A stretch of 64,000 nt of DNA from Linnemannia hyalina (Eukaryota; Mortierellomycota; Mortierellomycetes; Mortierellales; Mortierellaceae): contig JAHRHY010000001.1 of NCBI GenBank assembly GCA_019671135.1, positions 806,001 to 870,000 of the forward strand, in the 5' to 3' direction. The stretch's first letter is position 1, and each line of letters starts with the position of its first letter. The position numbers and the translations under genes are program-made. Below the pieces are notes generated by a model. It was not told where the DNA came from. It was given only the letters and a program-made list of their open reading frames with translations, and did not search any database. Below, piece by piece: positions 1-12,868 of the stretch.

Positions 1-1552
1 CATCACTGAGCCGACAGTGCGGAAGAATGTTGTGTTGGCAGTGGCGACGGCGATGTCCTTCATGTGGACTGCAGATTGGATGGCGACCAAGACGGTCTGC
101 AGGCAAAGACCGAGACCGAGACCGATGACCAGCATGAATCCGATCTGGGAACCCCGGTTGGAGTCGACCTGGAGGAGGGTGATGAGACCAATGCCAGTGG
201 TAGCGATGATGAGCCCAGCCCAGATGAAGGGACGGTAATGGCCCCATCTGGAGATCATGTTTCCGGACGATATGGAAGAAATCACCAAGCCGGCGACGAG
301 GGGAAGCATCTCGAGCCCGGCGGTTGTGGCGGACTCTTGGCGGACGATCTGGAAGTAGAGAGGCATGAAGAACATGATACCAAAGAAACCAGTGCCCAAG
401 AAGAAAGACGCACCAAAGACAGCGACATTAGTGCGGCTCTTGAAGAGGCGGAAGGGGATGATGGGTTCTGGGGCTTGCTTCCATTCGATCATGCAGAACA
501 CGAAAAGAATAGCAAAACCACCACAAAAGAGGCCAATGATGAGACTCGAGTTCCAGGGGTGCGTCGACCCGCCCCAGTTCAAGGCCAAGAGGACGAGGGT
601 CAGACCAATGATCAGAGTGATCGCGCCTAGGGCATCGATACGCTTAACCTTCTCCTTGAACGAACCCTTGACATGAGGCAAGTGTAGTAGCTTGACAATG
701 ACGGCAAGGGTAATCACCCCAATGGGTATATTGATGAAGAACGCCCAACGCCAGGAGGCATGATCAGTAAAGACACCGCCGAGGAGGGGACCGATGACGG
801 ACGAAACCGCAAAGACACCACCAAACAAGCCTTGGTACTTGCCGCGGTCGCGCAGCGAGACCAAGCCCGTGACGATGATCATGGCGGTTGACATGATGCC
901 GCCAGCACCGATACCAGCGATGCCGCGAGAGACGATCAGCATGGTCATGTTCTGGGAGGCACCGCAGAGGGCAGAGCCGATCAGAAAGACGACGATCGCG
1001 AAGAGGTAGGTGGTCTTGCGACCAAAGATGTCTGAGAACCGGCCGTAGCTATTACGTTTGTTGAATACGTGGATATGAGGTGTTAGTGGTTGGTTAGTTG
1101 TTTTCGTTGGTGAGGTTTTGCCAGAAGCGTTGCTCGGATAAATAGCAGCTACGCTCAACAGAAAAAACAAGCAAAAAATTGACCCTTGAAAATTACAGAG
1201 GCTGAACGGTGGTGGATGTCAACAGGTAAGTGGTACCGACCCAAGGGATCTCGCCCAGAGAATCAAAATCGTTCGCAATCTTGGTGGTGCAGACCGCGAC
1301 GATGGTTTGATCAAGCGACGACATGAGGAGGCCCAGCATGAGACCAATCAGGACGAGAATGAGTTCCTTGAAGGGCGGTGTCACCACTCCATTATCGCCA
1401 CCCATTTGGTTTGGTGCATCGATCTCGATTTTGGAGCCTGGAGAGAGTGGTTGTGGTGGTGGTGTTGGACTGTCGAGGGTCGCCTTTTCGGGTATATCGG
1501 GGATGGTGATGACCGAGTCTGACGGGGTTGTGGACGACGCGGGTTTATCCAT
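1..1552 (-). CDS. MFS drug:H+ antiporter, 14-TM DHA2 type (3' truncated)
   Basis: Plasma- or vacuolar-membrane drug/proton antiporter of the major facilitator superfamily, DHA2 (14-TM) branch. Exon 1 is 1197-1552 and exon 2 runs from 1048 off the window start; the intron 1049-1196 has a gtaatt donor and a tag acceptor and joins in frame as PLYGRFSD. The N-terminus is a Pro/Ser/Thr-rich cytosolic tail, then TM1 with the family signature LDQTIVA. Exon 2 shows motif A (GRFSDIFGRK), then a glycine-rich TM4 (GIAGIGAGGIMS) and motif C (GPLLGGVF followed by SWRWAFFINIP), which marks antiporters. The ATG at 1552 was chosen because the upstream in-frame codons have no ATG and read like leader sequence. 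The C-terminal helices lie outside the window, so substrate cannot be judged. Family call is firm; substrate is unknown. Confidence 0.9.
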
Positions 1553-3229
1553 GGTTGTGTTGGGCGCGAAACAAGGTATGCGGTTAATGATGCGCGCTTG
1601 AAAAATGAATGGAAAGAAAGAAGGGAGATAAAGGATATGCGTTGTGTGTGTGTGGAGAAGGGGAAAAAACGAATGCAAGGGGACAGGGGATCGAGAAAAA
1701 TAGGTCTTCTGTTCAGAACGGAAAGGTAAAAACTAATAAAAAAAGGATGGCGACGATACCCCTTTTTATACTCTTTCTCACACCCTTCACAACCTGCCTT
1801 TCATGGGTTTTCCATACCTTGGCAATGGCTTCTCTGTCCGTGCCATGTTATCCTCCCAAAAAATAATGCGCTTTAGAACTGATATTCAACAGAAAGAGGA
1901 AACAGCGTGAAGTAAACTCCTTGACGCCTCGCCAAGACAATAAACCAACGCGCAGCATGGTTCACTTCTAGTGCCTGTTCACTTTGGTTTGCACCCATTC
2001 TTCCATCTTTCCCCTTATCCACTTGCATTGACCAATTGATTGACAAGCGGGCGAGTAGCATTCGAAGCAAAAATAAGCATTTGGTATCGCAAAGCCTATT
2101 TGTGCCTCAATGAGCACCATTTCTCGAAAAAGGAAATTTTCAAAGGCCACACTTCTTTTTTCGTGCTGTCAATATGGGAGTTGTTCTCTCTTGTTCAGAT
2201 GGACAAAAAAACTCGTAGCGTAATTGAATGAAAGTCAGTCCTTAGTTCCCCGTGCCGCGGTTTACTTCCTTTTCATAATAAAAAATGAACGCCCCTGAAA
2301 AGACACAGCCTAGGAAGGGACAACCGCGTCGACACAATGACGGATGGGATATGGTGTTCCTTCTGGCCCCTCTATAGATCTCTTTCCTGTCATCACCGAA
2401 CCACATTGAGCACAAGCAACTCATTTCCGTCCTCTCGTCCCTCTTTAGCCAATTGCACAGTTTCATGCATGTCTTCCTCCCAAATTCTCTTGCACACTTG
2501 TATGTGTGTGGTGAAGAACTGAGATGGGCTGCGTATACCATTTTTGCCCCGTGCGCACAATTTTCTCTGGTCTCTTACTAGGCTCGACTCCGCCCCTCAG
2601 AGAAGTTGACATGGGGCTTGCCTCGGACCCTTCTCCTGGGGGTCTCTTACCTAAAAAGCGAAAACTTCTGGAAGACTTTGTCTTGGCAATTGGGCATGCG
2701 CAAGATGTCGAGCTCGGACATATGGCCGACAATGAGTTAGCTTTACCGAAATTGCACACGCACCAATAGGATCTTGATCACGGAAGAAAAGAGGACCCAT
2801 GTGTGTTTTTGTTTGTTTGTGGTCAGAGAGAGGAGGATTATGCAGTCATCCATTCGCCTTTTGATTGTTTACTCGGTAAAAACAAGGGAAAGTACACATG
2901 TTCAATCAACGCGTTCCGCTGGAGTTCTATGCATAAGAATTTCTGGTCACCGCACTGCACAAAGCGAGATAAATAATGAAACGATCAGCAATGTAAACAA
3001 AGTACCTAGGCGCTGTACCTCAGAGGCGCATCCCAATTGCGAAGAAAGAAAGCGCAAGGAAGCCAAAAACCTTGAACGAGTAACAAAGTGCAAAAACAGA
3101 TCAAATTCTCCTACAAGCGCCTTCCGGTAGGCAGATCTGCAACAGCGGTGGCAAAATAGGACATGGCATTCACCTTGAGGCTACAGCAAAAAAAATCGAA
3201 GGTTTAATGGCATACCGCGATGCTAAAGC
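1553..3229. other. intergenic region, no gene recognised
   Basis: Lies between the 5' end of the MFS gene and the 3' end of the dehydrogenase gene. Short open frames on both strands (for example around 2463-2769) show no domain, codon pattern or splice structure I can support. The part next to the MFS start (about 1600-1760) is A/G-rich on this strand, so C/T-rich on the coding strand of that gene, as in the other promoters here. Confidence 0.5.
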
Positions 3230-5392
3230 TCAAATGGCCATGTTGATGTACTTGTACTGGGTGTACTCATCCAAACCCTGACGGGCTCCCTCACGGCCGA
3301 TTCCTGACTCCTTGACCTAAGCGCGCAGACATTTTTGCGGAGATAAAAAAAATTAGCTTTCTGTTCCGACCGCTCAAAATTAATTTCGTTCGTCATATCA
3401 GCAACAGCCAAAGGAGACTTACGCCACCAAAAGGCGCCACTTCTGAAGAGATGGCTCCAGTGTTCACACCGACCATGCCCACCTGCAAGTTCTCAGCAAC
3501 TCTCCAACACCTCGACACGTCCTTGCTGAAAAAGTACCCTGAAAGTCCAAATCGCGTGTTGTTGGCAAGTTCCAGAACCTCGTCCTCAGTTTCAAAGCTG
3601 AAGATACCCGCAACAGGGCCGAACGTCTCCTCGGTAGCGATCCGCATGTTGTTGTTCATGTCGGTCAGGACTGTTGGCGGATAAAAGTATCCATGTGTGT
3701 TTTCGCTCTCCTTGCCTCCTGTCAACAGCTTGGCTCCATGGTTGAGAGCGTCGTGGACATGTGAGCGAACCTTCTCCACAGATGCCTTATTAATCAATGG
3801 TCCATGAGTCGTATTGGCCTCCATTCCTGATCCAACACGAAACTTCTCGACCTTCTCCCGCAAGCGCTCGCCAAAGACATCCTTGATCGACGAGTGCACA
3901 TAGAATCGGTTAACACAAATACAGGTCTGACCGCTCGAACGGAACTTGGCCAGCACAGCAGCTAATGGCAATGAAGAAAGATTACGTCAGAACGTGGTAG
4001 ATGATCGTCACAGCGGATCAAATAAGTTCTTGAGCCTGCTTTTATGTACCATCAACAGCCTTGTCGATGTCAGCATCTTCAAAGACAATGAACGCGGCAT
4101 TGCCTCCCAGCTCGAGCGAAACCTTCTTGACTGTATCAGCACTCTGTTTCAACAATAGCTTTCCGACAGCTGTAGATCCTGTGAACGAGATTCCTGAAAC
4201 ATCTTGACTTTCGCAAATGTGCTTTCCAATGGCTTTGGTGTTATGGTGTGTTGTTACAAGTCCGATGACACCCTTTGGAACTCCAGCTCGCCTTCCGAGT
4301 TCATAGAGCGCGACAGCTGAGAGGGGTGTCTCTGAAGCAGGCTTGGCCACCACGGTGCATCCAACAGCCAAAGCTGCTCCCAACTTGCGAGTGATCATGG
4401 CGTTGGGGAAATCTATGACAAATCGTAACGCGAGCAGTCAGTGTTAAGTTCATGTAAGGATAGAGACCAACGAAAACATGGTTGGCAGGTAAACGTACTC
4501 CATGGTGTGATGATGCCGACAACTCCGATAGGCTGGCGGATAGCAAGCATCCTCTGCTGCCGGTTAGGGCTGGGGATCACCTCTCCATAAAGACGTTTGG
4601 CTTCCTCAGCGAACCATTCGAAGAAGCTTGCACTAAACAAAGTGATTGACATGTCTCATTAGAGTCTACACACGATCAAGCTCAAAAGAGCTCGTCTGAC
4701 GGTATAAGATGACACGCTTACCCATAGCGGACTTCGCCCAGCGCATCGGCCAATGGTTTGCCGTTCTCCCAGGTAATGATCTTGGCCAAGTCTTGCTCGT
4801 TCTCAATAATCAAGTTGTACCAGTTGCGCAAGATAGTGCTTCGTTCCTATTATGTAAGGATGAATCTTGTTAGCGCATGACGTCAAGCAGGGATCATTTC
4901 TCCAAATGGTTGCTTACTTTGGCGGTGGTCTTGCTCCACGATGAGAATGCTTGCTTGGCAGCTTGGATAGCCCTATCAGTCTCTTCGATGCCCATGTCAG
5001 GGAAACGAGCAATCTCAGTTCCATTTGCTGGATCTAGTAGACAATCAACAAAACTTCGATGTTAACGGCTATGTGTGACACCGTGTGCTTTTTCTCCAAA
5101 AAAAAGTAAAACAAGCGGTACCATAGACGGGAAAATGCTTCCCAGAGTTCGAGGTAGTGATGAATTCATTGTCGATAAAACCGGCAGTTGTGATCAAGGT
5201 GGGGTCATTCAGCTGGCTCTTGATGTTTGCGAAAGAGTTGGCAGCCGAGGAGAGGAAGCGAGGGTTTTGAATAGAGGACAAGAGCAACGAGGCGCGTGGG
5301 AAGTTGGATAGCGCGGCCTGGGAGGTCCTTCTGGCAGCGAGTGAAGTTGTGGATGTGCTGAGTCTCTTGGTGAGAAGTCCTGGTCGTAGCAT
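3230..5392 (-). CDS. UGA2: succinate-semialdehyde dehydrogenase, mitochondrial
   Basis: Aldehyde dehydrogenase family 5: oxidises succinate semialdehyde to succinate in the GABA shunt. Seven exons (5122-5392, 4918-5033, 4722-4846, 4499-4632, 4050-4412, 3423-3961, 3230-3316) sum to 1635 nt, 544 aa, all phases closing. Residues 1-50 are rich in Arg, Ser, Thr and Leu without acids, a mitochondrial presequence. Conserved landmarks are ITPWNFPN at an exon joint, the glycine motif FTGSTAVG, the general-base motif LELGGN (near residue 315), the catalytic block [11 protein letters not shown] with nucleophile Cys350, and [10 protein letters not shown]. The second cysteine at 352 matches the redox-switch pair known from mammalian SSADH. 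The ATG at 5392 opens the presequence; an in-frame upstream extension to 5509 has no ATG there. The symbol is borrowed from yeast. A related family-5 aldehyde dehydrogenase is the only alternative. Confidence 0.92.
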
Positions 5393-6080
5393 GTTGAAGT
5401 AGGTTATGGTTGTGGTCGTGGTGGAATGGGTAAAGGTGTTGAATGAAGAAGGAGGAAGAATGAAATGAGAGGAGAAACGAGAGAAAGGGAAACGAGGAGC
5501 GCGAACCACCAGCGTCGGTGCGTGTGCCGAAAGGGTCTGAAATTAGCAGTCCCCGCGATCAATGCCGCCACTGAATGGCCAGTGATGGGTAAGGTAGTAA
5601 GCCCTTTAAGTCAATCTATGTAGGGGCATGCGGGCGTATGCGGGCAGGCGATGGTGGGGTGCATTGTAGATTGCCCAGCCAGGCAATTGCCAGTCAGTCC
5701 TATGGTCGAGACCAAAAGTCGATGGATATTTCATTTCGAGGTGTATGTATCCATCCAGATGGAAAATGAGAGCAAGCTAACAAGGTTCGGTACGGGACTT
5801 GCTTCCCCACGGTGCGTTCCTCGCCCAAGTCATTCAACAGAGTCAGTCCACTTTTATTTATTATTTTACTCCTCTCCTCACTCTTCCCTCTTCTCTTGTC
5901 CCTTTCTTTGCCCCCTTCTCCTCATCCCTACCCTTCTTGTCCCTCTCCTTCGCTCATCACTCTCACTCTCTCCACTCCTTTTAGTCATTCATTCGTCCTC
6001 ACCCTCCTTACTTTTTACCACCTTTCACTTACATTACTCAAAACTGCACACTTTCAGTACCTTTTTTTTTTTTTTTTTGA
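5393..6080. promoter_or_regulatory. divergent promoter region between SSADH and CreC-like genes
   Basis: 688 bp separate two divergently transcribed starts. The half next to the WD40 gene (about 5860-6060) is a C/T-rich coding-strand tract. It ends in 17 consecutive T at 6062-6078, two bases before the ATG at 6081. No clear TATA box was seen. Confidence 0.5.
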
Positions 6081-9000
6081 ATGGCCACACCCCTCTCTCC
6101 AGTCATTGACTGTACCGACTTTGTGGCAGCAGAAGGCCGTTATGAGCTCCTCCAGGACATGTATCTGGAGCAGGTCCTACCCCACCCAGTGATCCCCACC
6201 CACGTCTCGTCTGTCTCTGTCAAGTACAAGGATTACTTCAACAACATCAACAACGCAGCCCACAATGGTGCAAGAGCCCATCATGGCAAACAGACCAGCG
6301 CCGACTCGACTCTATCAAACTCGAATATCGATCATCTCGAGGAGCGACTCAAGGATTTCAATCTCAGGGATGAACGGTCTGGCGATACCGACGATGCCTC
6401 TGCCCGGGCCAACGTTGCTGCTGGTGGCGATACCCACTCTAAGAACTTTCATGGTAACCTTGTCGACCTGCCCCTCTACCAGGACGACTTGAGCGAATAC
6501 AAGACTCCCCGTAGTGGCATAATGTCTCCAGGACTCCCTCACGTCCAAACACCTGGCCCTCCACCATTGAAGGATTCGAGCGGCTCAAACCGACAATCAG
6601 ACCCCTACGCTCAGTATGGACCACCTCCCTCGATGCCCCATCAGTATCAGCAACACCAAGAAAAGCCCTCTAGTTTCAGGTCTTTGAGCAGAGCCAACAG
6701 CCATTATTCACAGGACGAAGGCTCACAATCCTCATCGGCTGCAGGCAGTTCAGCAGGATTCTCGTCCCTCTTTAGCGGCAAGCGCAAGAAGCCCAAGAAC
6801 AACATTACTAAGACCAATTCGACATTTGTCTCCAAGATTACAACTAACGAGAACTTGGCCAAGATCCTGGCGAACCGAGTGAACGAGGATCTCTACATCT
6901 TCTGGAACACAGGAAGGACCTTTACCTGGAGCGACTTGAACCAGAAACCAAATGTAAGCAATTTTTTTTCTTCTTGGGAATGATTTTTTGTGTGTGGAAT
7001 GTTGACCTGGAGAACTGTGGGGCGATGGAGGAAAGAGGAATGGCAATCACAAACACACAAACAACTTACCAACAATTCCCACATCATGTGCTTATGCCTG
7101 CAGGAACCATTGTCACACATCGCCTTCTCAAAATCCTTCCCGACTTCACACGATGTCAACGTCTTGACAAGGAGCTGCGACCATCTGGATGTGATCATTG
7201 GCTTCTCAACTGGCGATATCATGTGGTTTGATCCTCTCTGCAACAAGTATTACCGACTCAACAAGCAGGTACAGTTTCTTGTCTACTATGCACTGGGTTA
7301 AGAGTCAAGATGTTTGGGCTTTATCGCTAACCTTCGTGTATCCATTCTCCTCTGTAGGGTATTATCAAGGACAGCCCGGTGACGATGATCAAGTGGCTCC
7401 CTGGATCGGAGAGTCAGTTTATGGTTGCGTTCCAGGATGGAAGTATGGTGATCATGGACAAAGAGAGAGACGATCAGCAATTCACGGCCCATCCTCCTAC
7501 CAGTGACACAATGTAGGCCCTATGGGCGTTATCATGCATGATGTGGCCTACCTTCAACTTCTCTAGATGCACAGTGCTAATTCATGTCGTATTTGTGATA
7601 TTAATTTCATATCAGGTTTCATGTTACCCATCCAAAACACGGCAAGCATAACCCCATTTCTCACTGGCAGGTCAGCAAGAAGCCTCTCACAGGTAAAGTC
7701 TATTTGTTTGACTCACCTGCTCGCCATGTCCCATGTACTCGTTTCCCTTCATTCGATATTGACATTCTACTTACTCTACCCGAACATCAGCGTTTGCTTT
7801 CTCCCCGGATCTTCAACATGTGGCGGTGGTTGCGATGGACGGAGCATTGCGGATAATTGATTTCCACCAGGAAAGGTTGCTGGACACCTTTTCCGCCTAC
7901 TTTGGAGCCCTTACTTGTGTCTGCTGGAGTCCGGATGGAAAATACATCTTGGTAAGGGCGAAGTTAATGAAGTTGCTGTGCCTCGATTGCATTTGAGATG
8001 AAGTGTCGAAATCATGAAATTATTGGAACTAATTATAGACCATTTTAACATCTCATCTACTTAGACTGGAGGTCAGGATGATCTGGTGACGATTTGGTCG
8101 TTCAAGGACCAACGCATCGTGGCACGCTGTCAGGGACATCAGTCCTATGTCACAGGAGTTGCCTTTGACCCATGGAGATGCGACGAACGCAACTATAGAT
8201 TCGGAAGTGTTGGCGAAGACGCCAAGCTTCTGCTCTGGGACTTTAGTGTCGGCGCACTTCACAAGCCCAAGGCTGTAAGTTACCTAATTTTACGGCCTGA
8301 TGTCTCTTGTATTTGGCGCAGTCATGAGGAAAGTGATAACTAATGTCTGTTTTTTATTTTCTATTTTTGTTCTCTGAAACGTAGGCTGTGATGCAGAGGA
8401 GAGGAAGTACGGCGACGGTCTCAGGAATGGCAGCGGCGGCAGGAGGATCTGGAAGTTACAAGCCGGGACATGGCAAGAAGGGAAGCATCAACAGTTTACG
8501 CGGTATTGGCGGTCACAGCTTGTTCTCGGGACATCACCCTAACAAGTCGTCAGTCTCACAGGTGGTAGCACCCGTCATCGCGGAGGAACCAGCGTTAGAA
8601 CATGCCAACGGAAACGGCGACACTTTATCGACGACATCCTCAACCCGGCATAGCAGCGTGCACGAGAATGGTAGCTCCCAACAACATCCTCGTCAGCCTT
8701 CGCACGTCAAGGACGCTGAGAATGTATCAATTGGAGATGCGTCTTCAACTCGCTCGTCGGGCCATTCATCGATCTTGACGTCGGATGGTGGTAACGGTGG
8801 GCGCGCAGCTTCTACCCTTGGCGTTGTTTCGGGAGCAGCATCAACCATGAGTTCGGCAACCGCCGTTACTTCACAGGAGACTGTCGATGCAGGTTCATCG
8901 AGCCCCGTGTACAAGAAAGTCGCCCACGCTCGTACACTGCCCCACCTCAGCCTTAAACTCACCAACTCGTTCAACTCTGACAACAGTAACGGGCAACATC

Positions 9001-9299
9001 AAGATGACCGTCAATCGCTAAAATCGGGACATGGATTTTCGTCGCTCTTCCGTCATCAGCACAAGGCTCATGGAGGAGTAGCGCAGGGTATGCAGGCGGT
9101 TAGACCTCCCGAGCCTCGGTCGCATGTGGCCATGTTACAACCTCTGATGGCGAAGGGGATCCATCAGGAACCGTTGGCGGGGGTTACGTTTCGTGAAGAT
9201 GCTATCATGACGAGTGATCGACGCGGGCATGTTAAGGTCTGGAAGCGGCCTCCTCCGCTTCCTCACCAACAGCCACCACCACCAGCGCAGCAGTCCTAG
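6081..9299 (+). CDS. creC: CreC/WDR20-family WD40 protein
   Basis: WD40 partner of a deubiquitinase; in Aspergillus CreC binds the CreB ubiquitin protease and acts in carbon catabolite control, and WDR20 does the same for USP12/46. Seven exons (6081-6953, 7104-7268, 7358-7512, 7616-7692, 7791-7951, 8065-8274, 8385-9299) give 2556 nt, 851 aa, phases closing. Residues 1-230 are disordered. The family block [16 protein letters not shown] and FTWSDLN (residues 245-291) opens the propeller. WD repeats follow to about residue 547, including [20 protein letters not shown] and [21 protein letters not shown] Ser/Gly/His-rich insertion of about 250 residues precedes the last repeat ([16 protein letters not shown]), so the propeller closes across a long loop. 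That last-repeat layout is typical of the family. Carbon repression as its role here is inferred. Confidence 0.9.
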
Positions 9300-9565
9300 A
9301 AGAGGATATAATTGTTGTTTACTAAAGAACCCGGGTGTGTAGTTTGATGGAGAATGATATATTTGTAAGGGCGGATCAAAAAATTCAATTGGCTATTTGT
9401 TGTTGTTTGTAATTGTGGGGTAAAGTCAATTGTTGCGACAGAAATAACATGTGGAAGCGTGTTTTTAAGTCATGAGAGAGTGTGCTTTAGTACTTTGTTT
9501 TATTCGTTAATGGTACAATTCGATGAGGTCTTGGCGTTTGTAGGGTGTTGTTGGTGTTTGTTTAT

Positions 9566-10121
9566 CTAAGCAAAGAAGTGGGTGTTGACCCGACTCTCCT
9601 GGTGAACCAACATCTCCTGAGACTTGAACTGGTTCAACTCCAACTTGATCCTTTGAGCAATCGCGGGTGTCAATCTGTGGGCAGTAATATTGGGGTCCGA
9701 CGTCCTATCATATTGCTCCGGCGTCCAGGTCTCGTGGATCATGGGTGGAGCCGTCGAGAAGTGGAATTGGCGACTGGAACGTGGAGGTGTTGGAGGGGAC
9801 TGGGAGGGTGAGATGGAGGACCAGGATGTGGGCGAGGGATTGCCGCCGCTTCCGTTTCCACTGCAGCTACCACTGGATTTGCTGGTGGAGTATTGCAGGG
9901 GTGGTGGGGGCTGCATGCTGTTGGTACTGCTGACACCGGTGTAGGCCAGGGTTGGGTGCTGGACCGAGGTGTAGCACAGGTGTGAAGGGAGGGGCTGTTG
10001 CATGTTGTACTGGTATGGGTAAGGTGGGTACTGGTATGACTGTTGTTGTTGTGGTTGTTGTGGGTGGGTGTGATATTGTTCATGGAAGACTTGGGATCCA
10101 GCATGGGGGGTCATAAACTGC

Positions 10122-10170
<49 letters not shown>

Positions 10171-10893
10171 GGTAGTGATGATGATGTTGGTGGTGGTGGT
10201 CAGGAGCGTATTGCATCTGATGATGGTGGTGATGCTGTTGTTGATGCTGTTGTTGTTGGGTTCGTTGGAACTGCTGGTAGTGCAACTGCTGTTGAAGCTG
10301 GAGCTGTTGCTGCTGTTGGTGGTTTGCAAAGATCGCTTGCTGGCGATTGCCGTTGGCAGCGATGGCTTGGGGGTAGGCCGAAGGCGAGGAAGGACATGGG
10401 TGGTCCGACATCAGGGTATGGTCGACAGAGAGACGGGCCACGGGTGCAGATTTGGGAGGTGGGGGCAACGAGATGGAGGGGGTCACGACCATCGAGTTGC
10501 GGCGACTATTGGCTTCATAAGAGCTCCGACGGTTGTTGGTCGTGGCGTCATAGGAACTGCGACGGTGGGGGTTGCCGATAGCGGCAGCAGTGCCGGAGTA
10601 GTTCTGTTGTTGCCTAGGGGTCGATGCAGACGGGAGTTTGGGGGACGCGTCCTTTGATGGTGAGCCGCTGGAGCAGGAAATATAAGAGTCGCGTCGACGC
10701 GAACCAGTAGGGGAAAAGGTGAAAGACCCCTCAGCAACTGCTCCACGTGAGGTGCAGGGGGAGATGTTCACCAGTGGATAGTTGGGTGGATCGTTGGCTT
10801 GAGGCGTCATGGGCTTTGTCAACAAGGGGTTGATGCGTGGTGTTTGAGGAGCGGTGGAGCTGTCGTACTGGATATAACCTCCGTGGTACTGGA

Positions 10894-10942
<49 letters not shown>

Positions 10943-12868
10943 GAGTTGTTGCTGTTGCTGTTGCTGTTGGTGCTGGTCAAGAGTGTAGAGATCAGGGTGA
11001 ATGTCATACTCTTCTGAGCTAGAGTACCGGACAGAGAGACGTTGCTTGCGATCGACTTGAGGGTAGTGGCCTTGCTGACTAGCCTGGCGACCAGCAATAC
11101 TGCTCTGGCGACGGTGGCGAGTAGGCCCAGTGTATGAGTGCTCCTCCGAATTACGTCTGCTACCGCCGTTGTTGTTATTGACGACAGGTTCTTGTGAAAG
11201 GTTGACCAAGGGCTCACTCTGGTGATGTTGGAGACGACGACCAGAGTTGGAGATGGATCCCTGATGGCCGTGAACCAGTAACTTTCGGACCGATGGAGCC
11301 CTGACAAGTCGGTGGGCCAAAGCCGACCGGAGGGGCTTGGCAGAAGATACAATCGTGGTAGTAGGGGCGTTCTCAGGGCTGGTACTCTTCTTACTCTTGT
11401 TCTTCTTACTCTGCTTGCCAAAGACACCCTGGATCTTGGACATAGTCGTTGCGCCAGAGCTAGTCTCGCTCTCTGTAGCCTTGATCAACGACTCGGCAGC
11501 AGCAGCAGCAGCCTGGGCAGAGACACGGTCCTTGTCCCATGGAGGAGCCGCAAATTTGGCTTGGAGCTGTGGACCCGTCTCCAGATCATTCAAAGAATGC
11601 CTCCTTTGGAACGCAATAGAGCCTTGTTGTTGACGACCAGCGTCAGTCAGAGGGCTCTCGACATTAGGGACAGACGACGATCGCTGCTGCTTCTTCTTGT
11701 TGGACGCAGCCATGGCATCTGCATTGCGGGCATTGAAGAAGGAGGTGATGCTGGCAAACGAAAGGCGCTTCTTGGACGTCCTGCTTGAAGTCGGCTCCAG
11801 GCTCATACGCTTCTCCGCGGGCTTGGATGGTCCAATGGGAGCAGGGGACACCGTCAAGCGGTTGATCTCGACGGGCGAGAGAGGATGCCCATATGGGACT
11901 CCATCCGCGATCGCGGTAGATGGCCCAATGATTAAGGGAGATGTCGCATGCTTGGGTTTGGGGGAGCCCGAAGGAGACATCTCTGGCGATGTGGAAGGGG
12001 TGCATGGACTGTGGCCTCCTCCTTGGCCGACCGACACGGACTCGCCTGAGCTAGATGAGGAGACAGAGCCACGGTGCTCAATCAGATGCGAAGCAGGAGG
12101 AGGGCATAGTTCGCCTGCTGCACCAAGCCCAACACCGATACCAGCACCACCGCGACCATTCCGCAGAAGACCCCCTTGGACATCATTTTCGCCATCGTGC
12201 GAGGAGGGGGACATGGACGTGGACATGATATCCTCCAGCGTTTGTATTGAACAGTGATGGTGGTGGTGGTGATGGAGGATGTCGACGTCTTGGTCCTTGG
12301 ACGAGAAACTACCATTGCTGCTGTTACCATTGCTGCTACCAGTGTCGTTGCCGTTGCTACTGCCATTCATGGTCTGCTTAATAAAGACCTTACGGATCTT
12401 GGACGCCAAGGATGTCTTTTTGCGGATGGTCTTGTGAGGGACGACACCCACCTGGGTCTGTATGGAGAGCAGCGCAGGGGCTGATTGTGCAAAGTCGGAT
12501 GAGGGGACGGTGGAGGAAGAAGGGGGTGCCAGTGAGAGCCAGCTCTCGCTTGTGGAAGAGGGATTAGAAGCGGAAGAGAATGAAGAAGGGAGTGAAGAGG
12601 GGGAAGAAAGAGATGTTCTGCGAACGTTATTGTTGTTGTTGTCGAAGGAAAGACGTGGTTCGGGATCGAGTTGGAAGGGATGGACTGATTCTTGGTCAGT
12701 TGAGAGTCTTGGACCATTGGTCAATGCGACGGCGCCAGAGACAATGACTTGATCCGTCACCATGGTCAATGGTCTGAAGAGAGTGTTGTGGTAAGCAGAT
12801 AGATGGATTTGCTCAAGCCCTGTTGTGTCGGCTGAAGGGTGACGACTGCTTGTTGCGTTGCTTGTCAT
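9566..12868 (-). CDS. Gln/Ser/His-rich protein with a conserved-looking C-terminal tail
   Basis: One long frame, 1100 aa from the ATG at 12868. Most is low complexity: several poly-Gln runs (coded by 10107-10175 and 10873-10975 among others), poly-Asn, poly-Ser, and His runs coded at about 10176-10240 and 12250-12270. The only folded-looking part is the last 60 residues. They contain WTPEQYDR, then a helix-like LTPAIAQRIKLELNQFKSQE and end in VHQESRVNTHFFA. A tail of this kind (KxELNxFKxxEM, SRxxTHFF) seems familiar from fungal cell-polarity proteins, but I could not name a family with confidence. The frame stays open 14 codons upstream of the ATG to a possible splice acceptor at 12910-12911, so this may be exon 2 of the next entry. 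Confidence 0.75.

Noticed and set aside
64..630. 188-aa plus-strand frame over the MFS gene
   Set aside because: Antisense shadow of the transporter exon, whose minus frame has clear family motifs.
10043..10657. Leu-rich frame on the plus strand
   Set aside because: Complement of the CAG/CAA-coded poly-Gln region of the minus-strand gene.
10107..10975. CAG/CAA repeats as a mobile or CRISPR-like array
   Set aside because: They are in frame and code poly-Gln inside an open reading frame.
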